Source of the DNA: Alloalcanivorax gelatiniphagus
GTDB lineage: Bacteria; Pseudomonadota; Gammaproteobacteria; Pseudomonadales; Alcanivoracaceae
Direction of reading: 5' to 3'
Assembly (NCBI RefSeq): GCF_005938655.1
Contig: NZ_VCQT01000014.1
Location: 1-43,636, forward strand
Length of the DNA: 43,636 nt
Shown piece by piece: positions 22,657-30,812 of the stretch; the stretch's first letter is position 1, and every line of letters starts with the position of its first letter. Made by a program: the position numbers and the translations under genes. The notes under the pieces are model-generated. The model ran no database searches. It was not told the origin of the DNA and saw only the letters and a list, made by a program, of their open reading frames with translations.

Positions 22657-23877
22657 ATGCTGGATTCGTTGTTTTCCCATCCGGACCTCTGGAAGTACAT
22701 CAGTATGCCGTTCATCGCCGGCGCGGTGGGCTGGGCCACCAACTGGGCGGCGGTGCAGATGACTTTCTATCCGCTGGAGTTCATTGGCATCCGGCCGGTG
22801 TTCGGCTGGCAGGGCATTATTCCGTCCAAGGTAGAGAAGATGGCCGCCATCGTGGTGGACAAGACCCTGCAGAAGCTGGGCAGCCTGGATGAATTTTTCC
22901 GCGAGATGGAGCCGGAGAAGATCGCCGCCCACCTGACCAAGAGCGTGCAGGCCCGCATCGAGGAATACGTGGACGAGGTGATGACCGAGCGCAACGCGGT
23001 GCTCTGGGAGAACCTGCCCCTGGCGGTGCGCCGCCGGGTCTACGCCCGCGCCCGCCGCGCCATCCCTGCGGTGATGGACAATGTGGTCGACGACATCAGC
23101 CGCAACCTGGAAAACCTGGTGGACATGAAGCACATGATCGTCGAGCGCATGCGTTCCGATAAGGCGCTGATGGTGCAGATGTTCCAGGAGGTGGGCGAGC
23201 CCGAGTTCCGCTTCGTCACCAACTCCGGGTTCTATTTCGGCTTTCTGTTCGGCCTGATCCAGATACCGGTGTTTATCCTGGTGCCCGATAACTGGGTGCT
23301 GCCCATGTTCGGCTTTCTGGTCGGCATCGCCACCAACTGGCTGGCCCTGAACGTGATCTTCCGGCCCCTGAACCCGGTGCGGGTGGGCCCGTTCCGGGTG
23401 CAGGGGCTGTTTCTCAAGCGCCAGCGCGACGTGGCCGAGTCCTTCGCCCGGCTCACCACCGAGGAACTGGTGACGCTGCGCAATATCATGTACCAGGTGA
23501 TCAATGGCCCCCGCGGTGACCGCACCAAGGCGCTGATCAAGCGTCACCTCAAGCCGCTGCTCAACGGCGGCTTCGTGCGCACCGCCGCCCAGCTCACCGT
23601 CGGCCCCGGCGGCTACGCCGATCTCAAGCGGGCGGTGGAAGACAAGGCGGTGGATCTGGCGGTGGAGCCGTTCGAGGACGACCACTTCAACCGCGAGCGC
23701 AGCGCCATCATCGAACGGCTGATGCGCGACCGTATGCAAGCGCTCAGCGCCGACGACTTCCAGGATCTGCTGCGCCCGGCGTTCCAGGAAGACGAATGGA
23801 TTCTTATTCTGGTGGGCGGTTTCCTGGGGGCGCTGGCCGGGCTGGCGCAGTTGATCTTCTTGTTTGGTCTGGCCTGA
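22657..23877 (+). CDS. DUF445 family membrane protein
   Basis: A 406-residue protein with the DUF445 layout: an N-terminal membrane hairpin containing GAVGWATNWAAVQMTFYPLE and a long charged helical region. A second matching hairpin follows with LVGIATNWLALNVIFRPLNPV, and a final membrane helix near the C-terminus (LILVGGFLGALAGLAQLIFLF). The two GxxxNWxAxxxxFxPL motifs are an internal duplication typical of the family. Biochemical role unknown. The ATG at 22657 follows GGGAGGG at a rather long distance. A small membrane gene follows 21 bp after the stop, probably in one operon. Confidence 0.85.
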   Translation: MLDSLFSHPDLWKYISMPFIAGAVGWATNWAAVQMTFYPLEFIGIRPVFGWQGIIPSKVEKMAAIVVDKTLQKLGSLDEFFREMEPEKIAAHLTKSVQARIEEYVDEVMTERNAVLWENLPLAVRRRVYARARRAIPAVMDNVVDDISRNLENLVDMKHMIVERMRSDKALMVQMFQEVGEPEFRFVTNSGFYFGFLFGLIQIPVFILVPDNWVLPMFGFLVGIATNWLALNVIFRPLNPVRVGPFRVQGLFLKRQRDVAESFARLTTEELVTLRNIMYQVINGPRGDRTKALIKRHLKPLLNGGFVRTAAQLTVGPGGYADLKRAVEDKAVDLAVEPFEDDHFNRERSAIIERLMRDRMQALSADDFQDLLRPAFQEDEWILILVGGFLGALAGLAQLIFLFGLA

Positions 23878-23898
23878 CGAAACGGGCAGGGAGAAGCC

Positions 23899-24192
23899 AT
23901 GGACCCCATCACCCCCTCGGATCTGGCCTGGCTGCTGATCGGCTGCGCCCTGCTGTCGTCGCTGGTGACCCTGGTGGCGGTGGGCCTGGCGGTGAAGTTC
24001 TGGCTGGGACCGAAGCTGGAGCGGCACATCGACAGCCGCTTCGAGGCCGGCGCCGACCGCCTGACGGAGCGGTTCGTGGCGGTGCTCACTGGTAAATCCC
24101 GGGACCTGATCCGCGACCGGGCCCGGGATCTGGCGCGCCTGGTGGGCGGCCGCCGGGGCCGCGACGACGGCGACCCGCCAGCCCAGGAATAA
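23899..24192 (+). CDS. Small membrane protein, downstream of DUF445 gene
   Basis: 97 residues: one membrane helix (about 10-37) followed by a basic helical tail ending in acidic residues. GGGAG stands in front of the ATG. It lies 21 bp after the DUF445 gene on the same strand, which suggests the two proteins are made together. No family is recognised. Confidence 0.7.
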   Translation: MDPITPSDLAWLLIGCALLSSLVTLVAVGLAVKFWLGPKLERHIDSRFEAGADRLTERFVAVLTGKSRDLIRDRARDLARLVGGRRGRDDGDPPAQE

Positions 24193-24227
24193 CCCCGGGC
24201 GGCACCGGGGAATTGTCCGACAGACGA

Positions 24228-24258
24228 TTGGCAGGGCCTGTCATCTTTGGCCTATACT
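24228..24258 (+). promoter_or_regulatory. Putative promoter of the phasin gene
   Basis: TTGGCA at 24228-24233 and TATACT at 24253-24258, separated by 19 bp, lie about 50 bp before the start codon. The -10 match is good; the spacer is longer than ideal. Confidence 0.4.
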
Positions 24259-24306
24259 CGCCGCCTGCGTCAAGCGACGCCAGCGTTGAGCCAGGAGAAC
24301 AGGACC

Positions 24307-24786
24307 ATGTCCGATCGCGACGATCACGACGACGATCAAATCCCCCGGGACGAGCGCGGCCGTCCCCTGCGCGCCCTCAGTGGCGCCACCCGCGACCTGC
24401 GCAAATACACCCATCAGATTTGGCTGGCCGGTCTGGGCGCCTATGCCCGTGCCGAGGAAGAAGGCAGCGGCTTTTTCGATGCCCTGGTGGAAGCCGGCCG
24501 CGAGGTGGAGCGGCGCGCCAAGGAAAAGACCCCCAAGGTGGAAGATATCAAGGAGCGGGTGCGCCATCACACCGGAGAGACCATCGACCGCATGGAGAAG
24601 GCCTTCGACGACCGCCTGGGCAAGGCGCTGTCGCGGCTCGGCATTCCCAACAAGCGGGAAGTGGATTCCCTGCGCCAGCGGGTGCAGGATCTCACCAACG
24701 CCCTGGACCAGATGGACCGGGCCCGCGCCGACCACGACGTGGATCCGGACCTGGACCCGGACGACGACCTGCCGGGCAGCCGCTGA
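24307..24786 (+). CDS. Phasin family protein (PhaI/PhaF-like)
   Basis: A 159-residue helical protein matching the polyhydroxyalkanoate granule-associated family. The recognisable segment is TRDLRKYTHQIWLAGLGAYARAEEEGSGFFDALVEAG, followed by a charged region and a heptad coiled coil (VDSLRQRVQDLTNALDQM). Phasins coat PHA granules and help distribute them. Unlike PhaF it lacks the long Ala/Lys-rich DNA-binding tail, ending instead in an Asp-rich segment. The ATG at 24307 follows AGGAG and AGGA. No PHA synthase gene is nearby, so granule binding is inferred from the family. Confidence 0.82.
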   Translation: MSDRDDHDDDQIPRDERGRPLRALSGATRDLRKYTHQIWLAGLGAYARAEEEGSGFFDALVEAGREVERRAKEKTPKVEDIKERVRHHTGETIDRMEKAFDDRLGKALSRLGIPNKREVDSLRQRVQDLTNALDQMDRARADHDVDPDLDPDDDLPGSR

Positions 24787-24792
24787 ACCCGG

Positions 24793-24829
24793 CCGGCCCG
24801 GCTGCCCCGCAACGGGGCGGCGGGGCCGG
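24793..24829 (+). terminator. Hairpin after the phasin gene
   Basis: A GC-rich stem pairs CCGGCCCGGCTGCCCCG with CGGGGCGGCGGGGCCGG around a short CAA loop, 6 bases after the stop codon. No T-run follows, so it may be a weak or Rho-assisted terminator. Confidence 0.5.
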
Positions 24830-24861
24830 TAAAACCCGGTTATCCGCCCTTTCCTGACACC

Positions 24862-25393
24862 CTATCCACAAAGTTATCCACATTTGACCGGAAAACCGGC
24901 GACCGCCGGTGCCCGACGCCGGGGCCGGACATGGCTGCGTGTTCCCGGTGGCGGCACCGCCGTGCCCTCTTTTCGGGAGTGGCCGTTGACGCCTTTTCAC
25001 TATTGACAAGCGAACGGTGTCCTGAATTTGTGCACAGCATGTGTGGGGATGGGAAAGAAGGTAACAACGAACCGGGCGACGTCAATACCCGCCGATAAAA
25101 TTTATTTAAGTTATTGTTTTAAAACGATTTTCTTATTTTGGTCAAAAAAACGTCAAACTGGGGCGGGGGCCTGAATGAGGCCCTTCGGCGCTGTTTTCCG
25201 CATTTTTCCCACAGGGTTATCCACAGTATTTGTGGAAAACCCCCGCGCAAGTTGGCGGGCGCTTTTCAGGGCGGAACAGGTAAAGAAAAAATGGGTTAAA
25301 AATACCGCAGACCGTGGCGCGGCTGATCAACGCCGCGCCCGGCGCGGTCTTCCAGGGGTTATCCACAGAGTTGCCCACGGCATCTGTGCATAA
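24862..25393. other. DnaA-box cluster with AT-rich core (gene-free)
   Basis: This segment of the 618-bp gap between the phasin gene and bcp has no credible gene. Boxes fitting TTWTNCACA stand at 24874-24882 (+), 25217-25225 (+), 25231-25239 (-), 25359-25367 (+) and 25385-25393 (-), with a one-mismatch box at 24862-24870. The two rightmost boxes lie in a 14-bp inverted repeat (GGGGTTATCCACAG and CTGTGCATAACCCC). At about 25095-25155 is an exceptionally AT-rich run (AAAATTTATTTAAGTTATTG and on) suited to duplex opening. The layout is origin-like, but dnaA, dnaN and the usual origin neighbours are absent. It may be a DnaA-titrating or reactivating site. Confidence 0.55.
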
Positions 25394-25404
25394 CCCCGGG
25401 CGGC

Positions 25405-25869
25405 TCACAGAGCGTGGACCGCGTCCAGCACTTCCTCGGCGTGGCCCTTGACCTTCACCTTGCGCCATACGTCCCGTACCACCCCTTCCTGGTCGATCAG
25501 GAAGGTGCTGCGCTCGATGCCCTCGAACTCCTTGCCGTACATTTTCTTCAGCTTGATCACGTCGAACAGCTGGCAGACGGTTTCGTCCTCGTCGCTGATC
25601 AGCTCGAACGGGAACTCCTGCTTGGCCTTGAAGTTCTCGTGGCGGCGCAGGGAGTCCTTGGAGACACCGAATACCTCGCAGCCGGCTTCCTGGAAGTTGG
25701 GATAAAGGTCGCGGAAGTTCTGGCCTTCGGTGGTGCAGCCCGGGGTGCTGTCCTTGGGGTAGAAATAAAGCACCACCTTGCGGCCTTTCAGGGCCGACAG
25801 GGTAACGGTGGTGTCGCTGGTCGCCGGGGCGGTGAAATCCGGGGCCGGCTGGCCTTCTTTGATGCTCAT
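25405..25869 (-). CDS. bcp: Thioredoxin-dependent thiol peroxidase (Bcp/PrxQ)
   Basis: A 154-residue peroxiredoxin that reduces hydrogen peroxide and organic hydroperoxides in the cytoplasm. The peroxidatic cysteine is Cys 45 in PKDSTPGCTTE. At position 50, where E. coli Bcp has its resolving cysteine, this protein has Gln; the other cysteines are Cys 64 and Cys 99. It may therefore use a one-Cys mechanism or a different partner residue. The ATG start gives MSIKEGQPAPDF. It is divergent from dapA, and its stop lies just beyond the DnaA-box segment. Confidence 0.93.
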   Translation of the reverse strand: MSIKEGQPAPDFTAPATSDTTVTLSALKGRKVVLYFYPKDSTPGCTTEGQNFRDLYPNFQEAGCEVFGVSKDSLRRHENFKAKQEFPFELISDEDETVCQLFDVIKLKKMYGKEFEGIERSTFLIDQEGVVRDVWRKVKVKGHAEEVLDAVHAL

Positions 25870-26009
25870 GAACGATCCTTGGCTTGTCTCGTGAATGGGC
25901 GTTGCGAAAAACCGGGAGCTTACCGGTCCGACGGATGCACCGGTAGAGGTTCCCTTGCCCCCGGCGCCGGTTGTACCATATCGCCCTTTGCACGAAGAGA
26001 GATAACGGC

Positions 26010-26891
26010 ATGATTCGCGGTAGCATCGTGGCCCTGGTCACCCCCATGCGCGAGGACGGTTCCGTCGATTGGGAACGTTTGCGCGCTCTGGTGAACTGGC
26101 ATGTGGAACAAGGCACCCATGGAATCGTGGCGGTGGGCACCACCGGCGAATCCGCCACCCTGGGTTTCGAGGAGCACGACAGCGTCATTCGTGAAGTGGT
26201 GGCGGTGGCGGACAAGCGTATCCCGGTGATCGCCGGTACCGGCGCCAACAGCACCGAGGAAGCGATCCGACTGACCCGCGATGCCAAACGGGATGGCGCC
26301 GACGCCTGCCTGCTGGTCACGCCGTACTACAACAAGCCGCCCCAGGAAGGCCTCTATCAGCATTATCTGAAGGTGGCCCGGGCGGTGGATATTCCGCAGG
26401 TTCTCTATAACGTGCCCGGCCGCACCGCCTGCGACCTGCTGCCCGAGACCGTGGAGCGGCTGGCCAAGGTGCCGAACATCGTCGGCATCAAGGAAGCCAC
26501 CGGCAACCTGGAACGGGCCCGGGAAATCCGCGAGCGCTGCGGCGACGACTTCCTGATCTATTCCGGCGACGACGCCACCGCCCTGGAACTGATGCTGGGC
26601 GGCGGCGATGGCGACATTTCGGTGACCGCCAACGTGGCCCCGGCGAAGATGGCGGCCATGTGCCAGGCCGCCCTGGACGGTGACACCGACCGCGCCCGCG
26701 AATTGAATGCGGAACTTGAGCCCCTGCATCGCGATCTGTTCATAGAACCCAGCCCCATACCGACCAAATGGGCGCTCTATGAAATGGGCCTTATCGACAA
26801 TGGTATCCGGCTGCCGCTGGTGCCGCTGTCCAAGGCCGCCCAGCCGCGTCTGCGCGAGACGTTGCGCGGCTGCGGACTCCTGGAGGGATGA
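26010..26891 (+). CDS. dapA: 4-hydroxy-tetrahydrodipicolinate synthase
   Basis: Condenses pyruvate with aspartate semialdehyde, the first committed step to lysine and diaminopimelate. The 293-residue TIM barrel has the Schiff-base lysine Lys 161 (VGIKEATGNL) and Tyr 133 (LYNVPGRT), both at the E. coli positions, plus VTPYYNKPPQEGLY. The ATG at 26010 follows AAGAGAG and gives MIRGSIVALVTPM. Its stop overlaps the start of bamC. The order dapA, bamC, then purC is classical for gammaproteobacteria. Confidence 0.97.
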   Translation: MIRGSIVALVTPMREDGSVDWERLRALVNWHVEQGTHGIVAVGTTGESATLGFEEHDSVIREVVAVADKRIPVIAGTGANSTEEAIRLTRDAKRDGADACLLVTPYYNKPPQEGLYQHYLKVARAVDIPQVLYNVPGRTACDLLPETVERLAKVPNIVGIKEATGNLERAREIRERCGDDFLIYSGDDATALELMLGGGDGDISVTANVAPAKMAAMCQAALDGDTDRARELNAELEPLHRDLFIEPSPIPTKWALYEMGLIDNGIRLPLVPLSKAAQPRLRETLRGCGLLEG

Positions 26892-27502
26892 TGCATCGCA
26901 GTATTGCAGTAACCGCCGTGGCACTGGCTCTGGCCGGCTGCGGCTTGCTTCCGGACAGTAGCCTTCACTATCGTGACGCCGAGGTCATCGAGCCGATGAC
27001 GGTGCCCGATGGCATGGTGTTCATCGGCGAGGCGCCGCTCTACGCGGTGCCGCGAATTGACCAGCGCATCGTCGGCGTCCGTGAGGGCGAGGACGGCTTC
27101 AAGGCGCCGCGTCCGCCGCAACTGGTGGCCGTCGCCGGCGACGACCAGGATGACGACGCCGCGCCGACGCCGCCGCCGGGCCAGCAGGGTCAGGCGGTTC
27201 TCGGCAAGGATGGCAGCGGCTATCCGATCATCATGATGCCGACCAGCTTCGCCTGGGCCTGGGAGAAAGTGACCCAGGCGCTGACCCAGACCGATCTGCG
27301 CGTCACCGACCGCAACCGCGACCAGGGTGTGTTCTTTCTGACCACGCCGGAGCGCTATCAGCTGCAGCCGCCCCAGGCCCAACTCAAGCTGAGCCACACC
27401 ACCAACGGTATTCAGGTGGCGGTGCTCAACGGCGAGGGCACGGCGCTGGCCGGCAAGGACTCCAGCCTGGCGATTCTGGAAAGCGTGCATCGCGAACTCT
27501 GA
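26888..27502 (+). CDS. bamC: Outer membrane assembly lipoprotein BamC, short form
   Basis: A lipoprotein of the BAM complex that inserts beta-barrel proteins into the outer membrane. A signal peptide with lipobox LAGC is followed by the unstructured BamC segment (DSSLHYRDAEVIEPMTVPDGM), a low-complexity Asp/Pro linker and one helix-grip domain (SFAWAWEKVTQAL onward). At about 204 residues it is much shorter than E. coli BamC (344), which has two such domains; the second appears to be missing. The ATG at 26888 overlaps the dapA stop. A second ATG at 26891 is better spaced from GGAGG and may be the true start. Confidence 0.85.
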   Translation: MMHRSIAVTAVALALAGCGLLPDSSLHYRDAEVIEPMTVPDGMVFIGEAPLYAVPRIDQRIVGVREGEDGFKAPRPPQLVAVAGDDQDDDAAPTPPPGQQGQAVLGKDGSGYPIIMMPTSFAWAWEKVTQALTQTDLRVTDRNRDQGVFFLTTPERYQLQPPQAQLKLSHTTNGIQVAVLNGEGTALAGKDSSLAILESVHREL

Positions 27503-27541
27503 GTCCGGATTACCTGGAACGCAAAGGCGGGAGTAGGGTAG

Positions 27542-28315
27542 TTGCGACTGGCATCCCTGGGCAGTGGCAGTAAAGGCAATGGCACCCTGGTGCGCGCCGG
27601 CGACACCCTGGTGCTGGTGGACTGCGGTTTCACCCTGCGTGAGACGGTGCGCCGCCTGGCTCTGTTCGGGCTGGCCCCGGAGGACCTGGCGGCGGTGCTG
27701 ATCACCCATGAACACGGGGACCATGTGCGCGGCGCCGGCGCCCTGGCGCGCAAACACGGCGTGCCGCTGTACAGCACCTTCGGCACCGCGCGGGCGGTGA
27801 CCGGCAAGCCCGCCGGCTTTCAGAACACGCTGTGGCGGGAGGTGCGGCCGGGCCGGACCTTCCAGGTCCAGGGCCTGACGGTGACGCCGGTGACCGTGCC
27901 CCACGACGCCCGCGAACCCTGCCAGTACCGCTTCAGTTGGGGTGACCGGGAGCTGGGCGTGCTCACCGACCTGGGTTCGCTGACGCCCCATGTGGTGGAG
28001 TGCTACCGGGAGTGCGACGCCCTGGTGCTGGAGTGCAATCATGACCCGGAGCTGCTCGCCAACGGCCCCTATCCGGCCTCGCTGAAACGCCGGGTGGGTG
28101 GCAACTTCGGGCATCTCAGCAATGAGCAGGCGGCGACCCTGCTGGGCCACTGCAACGTGGACCGCCTGCAGCATCTCGTGCTTTCGCACCTGAGCGAGCA
28201 GAATAACACCCCCGAACACGCCCTGGCCCAGATCCACCGGGCGGTGGCCCGGGGCCAGGAACGAATCCGGGTGGCCGGCCAGAACCACGGGTTCGACTGG
28301 CTCGACATTCACTGA
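27542..28315 (+). CDS. MBL-fold metallo-hydrolase (YycJ-like)
   Basis: A 257-residue metallo-beta-lactamase-fold enzyme with the metal-binding motif THEHGDH, a preceding VLVDCGF, and later Asp/His ligands ([23 protein letters not shown]). It resembles the YycJ/WalJ group, thought to act as a nuclease or phosphodiesterase. The start is TTG at 27542, preceded by a GGGAGTAGGG-type ribosome-binding site. It lies 39 bp after bamC and 28 bp before purC, in a likely operon. The exact substrate is unknown. Confidence 0.88.
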   Translation: MRLASLGSGSKGNGTLVRAGDTLVLVDCGFTLRETVRRLALFGLAPEDLAAVLITHEHGDHVRGAGALARKHGVPLYSTFGTARAVTGKPAGFQNTLWREVRPGRTFQVQGLTVTPVTVPHDAREPCQYRFSWGDRELGVLTDLGSLTPHVVECYRECDALVLECNHDPELLANGPYPASLKRRVGGNFGHLSNEQAATLLGHCNVDRLQHLVLSHLSEQNNTPEHALAQIHRAVARGQERIRVAGQNHGFDWLDIH

Positions 28316-28343
28316 ACCAAGACCCATCAACGCAGGTTATTTC

Positions 28344-29060
28344 ATGGAAAAGCGCGACGAACTCTACGCCGGCAAGGCCAAGTCCGTATTCACCACCGAC
28401 GATCCGGACAAGCTGGTGATCGTCTTCCGCGATGACACCTCCGCCTTCGACGGTAAGAAGAAGCAGGCGCTGGACCGCAAGGGCGCGGTCAACAACCAGT
28501 TCAACGCCGCCATCATGGAAAAGCTGCAAGCCGCCGGCGTGCCCACCCACTTCGAGAAGCTGCTCTCCAACAATGAGTGCCTGGTCAAACGCCTGGAGAT
28601 GATTCCGGTGGAGTGCGTGGTGCGCAACGTGGCCGCCGGTTCCATCGTGCGCCGCCTGGGCGTGGAAGAGGGCAAGGAACTGAACCCGCCCACCTTCGAG
28701 ATGTTCCTGAAGAGCGACGCGCTCGGCGACCCGATGATCAACGAATACCACGTGCGCAGCTTCGGCTGGGCCACCGACCAGCAGATCGAGACCATGAAGG
28801 CGCTGACCTTCAAGGTCAACGACGTGCTCAAGAAGCTGTTCCTGGACGGCAACATGCTGCTGGTGGACTACAAGCTGGAATTCGGCCTGTTCCACGGCGA
28901 GGTGGTGCTGGGCGACGAATTCTCCCCGGACGGCTGCCGCCTGTGGGACAAGGACACCCGCGAAAAAATGGACAAGGACCGCTTCCGCCAGGACCTGGGC
29001 AACGTTATCGAGGCCTACGAGGAAGTGGGCCACCGCCTGGGCATGACCTTCCAATACTGA
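28344..29060 (+). CDS. purC: SAICAR synthetase
   Basis: Phosphoribosylaminoimidazole-succinocarboxamide synthase, an ATP-dependent step of purine synthesis. The 238 residues match E. coli PurC (237). Seen are [10 protein letters not shown] near the start, [23 protein letters not shown], the [19 protein letters not shown] signature, and [11 protein letters not shown]. The ATG at 28344 gives [11 protein letters not shown]. It is the last but one gene of the dapA-bamC-MBL run on this strand. Confidence 0.97.
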   Translation: MEKRDELYAGKAKSVFTTDDPDKLVIVFRDDTSAFDGKKKQALDRKGAVNNQFNAAIMEKLQAAGVPTHFEKLLSNNECLVKRLEMIPVECVVRNVAAGSIVRRLGVEEGKELNPPTFEMFLKSDALGDPMINEYHVRSFGWATDQQIETMKALTFKVNDVLKKLFLDGNMLLVDYKLEFGLFHGEVVLGDEFSPDGCRLWDKDTREKMDKDRFRQDLGNVIEAYEEVGHRLGMTFQY

Positions 29061-29135
29061 TCCGGGTCTGGTCACAACGGCGCTTTTCCGGGAGGCTTGG
29101 GGAAAACAACAACCCCGGCCACCCGGAGAGCCGCC

Positions 29136-30323
29136 ATGTTCCGTATCCGCACCCATAACCAGATCGCCCTGCGCGGCCTGGAACGCTTCCCCCGCGACCG
29201 CTTCGAAATCGCCAGCGACCTGTCCGACCCGGACGCCATCCTGCTGCGCAGCCACCCCCTGGATGCCGACGCCCTGCCGGCCACGGTGCACGCGGTGGCC
29301 CGGGCCGGTGCCGGCGTCAACAACATCGACGTGGCCCATTGCAGCGAGCGCGGCATCCCCGTATTCAACACCCCCGGCGCCAACGCCAACGCGGTGAAGG
29401 AACTGGTGCTGGCGGGCATGCTGCTGTCCGCCCGCCACCTGCGCGCCGGCCTGGACTGGGTGCACGCCCTGGAAGCGGCGGACGAAGCGGATCTGCACCG
29501 CCAGGTGGAAGCCGGCAAGAAACAGTTTCTGGGCCGTGAACTGAGCGGACGCACCCTGGGCGTGGTGGGCCTGGGCGCGATCGGCTCGCGGGTGGCGCGC
29601 ATCGCCCTGGACCTGGGCATGGCGGTGATCGGCTACGATCCGGCGCTGAGCGTGGACGCCGCCTGGCGGCTGCCCAGCCAGGTGACGCCCATGGCCAGTC
29701 TGGAAGCGCTGCTGGCGCGGGCGGACTTCGTCACCCTGCACCTGCCGCTGCTGGACGCCACCCGCGACCTGGTCGGCACCCAGCAACTGGCGGTAATGAA
29801 ACCGGACGCGGTGCTGCTCAACTTCGCCCGCCAGGGCATCGTCGACGACGGCGCGGTGGCGGACGCCCTCAATAACGGGGCCCTGGGCGGCTTCGTCAGC
29901 GACTTTCCCAGCCTGGCCCTGGCCGGGGTGCCCGGGGTGCTGACCCTGCCGCACCTGGGCGCCAGCACCGACGAGTCCGAGCAGAACTGCGCGGTGATGG
30001 CGGCGGACGCCCTGGTGGATTTCCTGGAGAACGGCAATATCCGCCATTCGGTGAATTTTCCGGACCTGATCCTGGAGCCGGGCCCCGGTGCCCGGCTGGC
30101 GGTGACCAACCGCAACGTGCCGCGCATGCTCGGGTCGGTGCTCTCGGAGCTGGCGGACGCCAATATCAACGTGCTGGACATGCTCAATAAAAGCCGGGAC
30201 CAGCTCGCCTACAACCTGCTGGACCTGGCGGAGGCGCCGTCCCCGGCAGTGCTGGCGCGCATCGGCCGCCTGGAAGGGGTGATCAACGTGCGCCTGGTGC
30301 ACGGCGCCCGGGACCCGGCCTGA
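29136..30323 (+). CDS. serA: D-3-phosphoglycerate dehydrogenase family enzyme
   Basis: Oxidises 3-phosphoglycerate with NAD+, opening serine synthesis. The 395 residues contain an N-terminal substrate half (ILLRSHPL, VARAGAGVNNIDV), the NAD-binding motif VVGLGAIGSRVA, the basic-acid active-site region FARQGIVDD, the catalytic His segment LTLPHLGASTDES, and a C-terminal ACT domain (about 320-395, with PRMLGSVLSELADANINVL) that usually gives serine feedback. The ATG at 29136 is preceded by GGAGAG. This is the shorter, ACT-only SerA type. Another 2-hydroxyacid dehydrogenase function is possible but less likely. Confidence 0.88.
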   Translation: MFRIRTHNQIALRGLERFPRDRFEIASDLSDPDAILLRSHPLDADALPATVHAVARAGAGVNNIDVAHCSERGIPVFNTPGANANAVKELVLAGMLLSARHLRAGLDWVHALEAADEADLHRQVEAGKKQFLGRELSGRTLGVVGLGAIGSRVARIALDLGMAVIGYDPALSVDAAWRLPSQVTPMASLEALLARADFVTLHLPLLDATRDLVGTQQLAVMKPDAVLLNFARQGIVDDGAVADALNNGALGGFVSDFPSLALAGVPGVLTLPHLGASTDESEQNCAVMAADALVDFLENGNIRHSVNFPDLILEPGPGARLAVTNRNVPRMLGSVLSELADANINVLDMLNKSRDQLAYNLLDLAEAPSPAVLARIGRLEGVINVRLVHGARDPA

Positions 30324-30472
30324 CCCGCGGTGGCGGCCCCGGCGGCCCGCCGCCCCGGTCGGTAACCCGGGCTTTGTTATGAAAAAGCTTTCTCAAGGTG
30401 CGCGCCGCCACGGTGAGTCGGAGTTTTGCACAGCGAACGGGCATCGGTGAGCCCGTCATGAACAAGTGAGCG

Positions 30473-30632
30473 TAACCGCTTGATTTTGCCGGGAGATATT
30501 TATAACTCATTGATTTTGTTCGATTTTCATATAATGGATATTTTTTCGTCATTTTGGGGTCAGCGCCGCCGTAATGGGCCCCGGGCGGATTTCCTGACAG
30601 AAAGTTCACAGACTTATCCACAGATTCTGTGG
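30473..30632. other. AT-rich segment with a DnaA-box pair (gene-free)
   Basis: Lies in the 339-bp gap between serA and the DUF2474 gene, where no gene is seen. About 90 bp (30473-30560) are AT-rich with repeated TTGATTTTG and CGATTTTC. A consensus DnaA box TTATCCACA follows, in an imperfect inverted repeat (TTATCCACAG, then CTGTGGGTAA). The composition resembles the larger cluster at 24862-25393. Confidence 0.4.
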
Positions 30633-30662
30633 GTAACTTCCCGGCCTCCGATCCGACGCCGC

Positions 30663-30812
30663 TCAGGCCTGAAGGCCCAGGGCGTTCATCAAGGCGCGCA
30701 TCAGCGCGGCCACCCCGGCCAGTGTCGCCACGCTGGCGCCCCAAATCAGCACCAGCCATCCCAGCCGGCGAAGCCGGGAGGGGCGGGGCGCCGCCGGTTC
30801 CCGCCCGCTCAT
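30663..30812 (-). CDS. DUF2474 small membrane subunit linked to cytochrome bd
   Basis: A 49-residue protein: basic N-terminus (SRLRRLGWLV), one membrane helix (LVLIWGASVATLAGVAALMRAL) and a short tail. It matches the DUF2474 pattern of small proteins encoded after cyanide-insensitive-type bd oxidase genes, which probably play the part CydX plays in E. coli. Its ATG overlaps the cydB-type gene's stop by 4 bp (ATGA), indicating translational coupling. Confidence 0.85.
   Translation of the reverse strand: MSGREPAAPRPSRLRRLGWLVLIWGASVATLAGVAALMRALMNALGLQA

Noticed and set aside
25175-25393. A 72-codon plus-strand ORF in the DnaA-box region
   Set aside because: It covers the boxes and inverted repeats, has no ribosome-binding site and no family features.
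24862-25393. Calling this segment the chromosomal oriC outright
   Set aside because: None of the usual origin neighbours (dnaA, dnaN, rpmH, gidA) is in the window, and whole-genome skew cannot be seen, so only a DnaA-box cluster is claimed.
28116-30302. A 728-codon minus-strand frame opposite purC and serA
   Set aside because: Antisense shadow of two well-identified genes.
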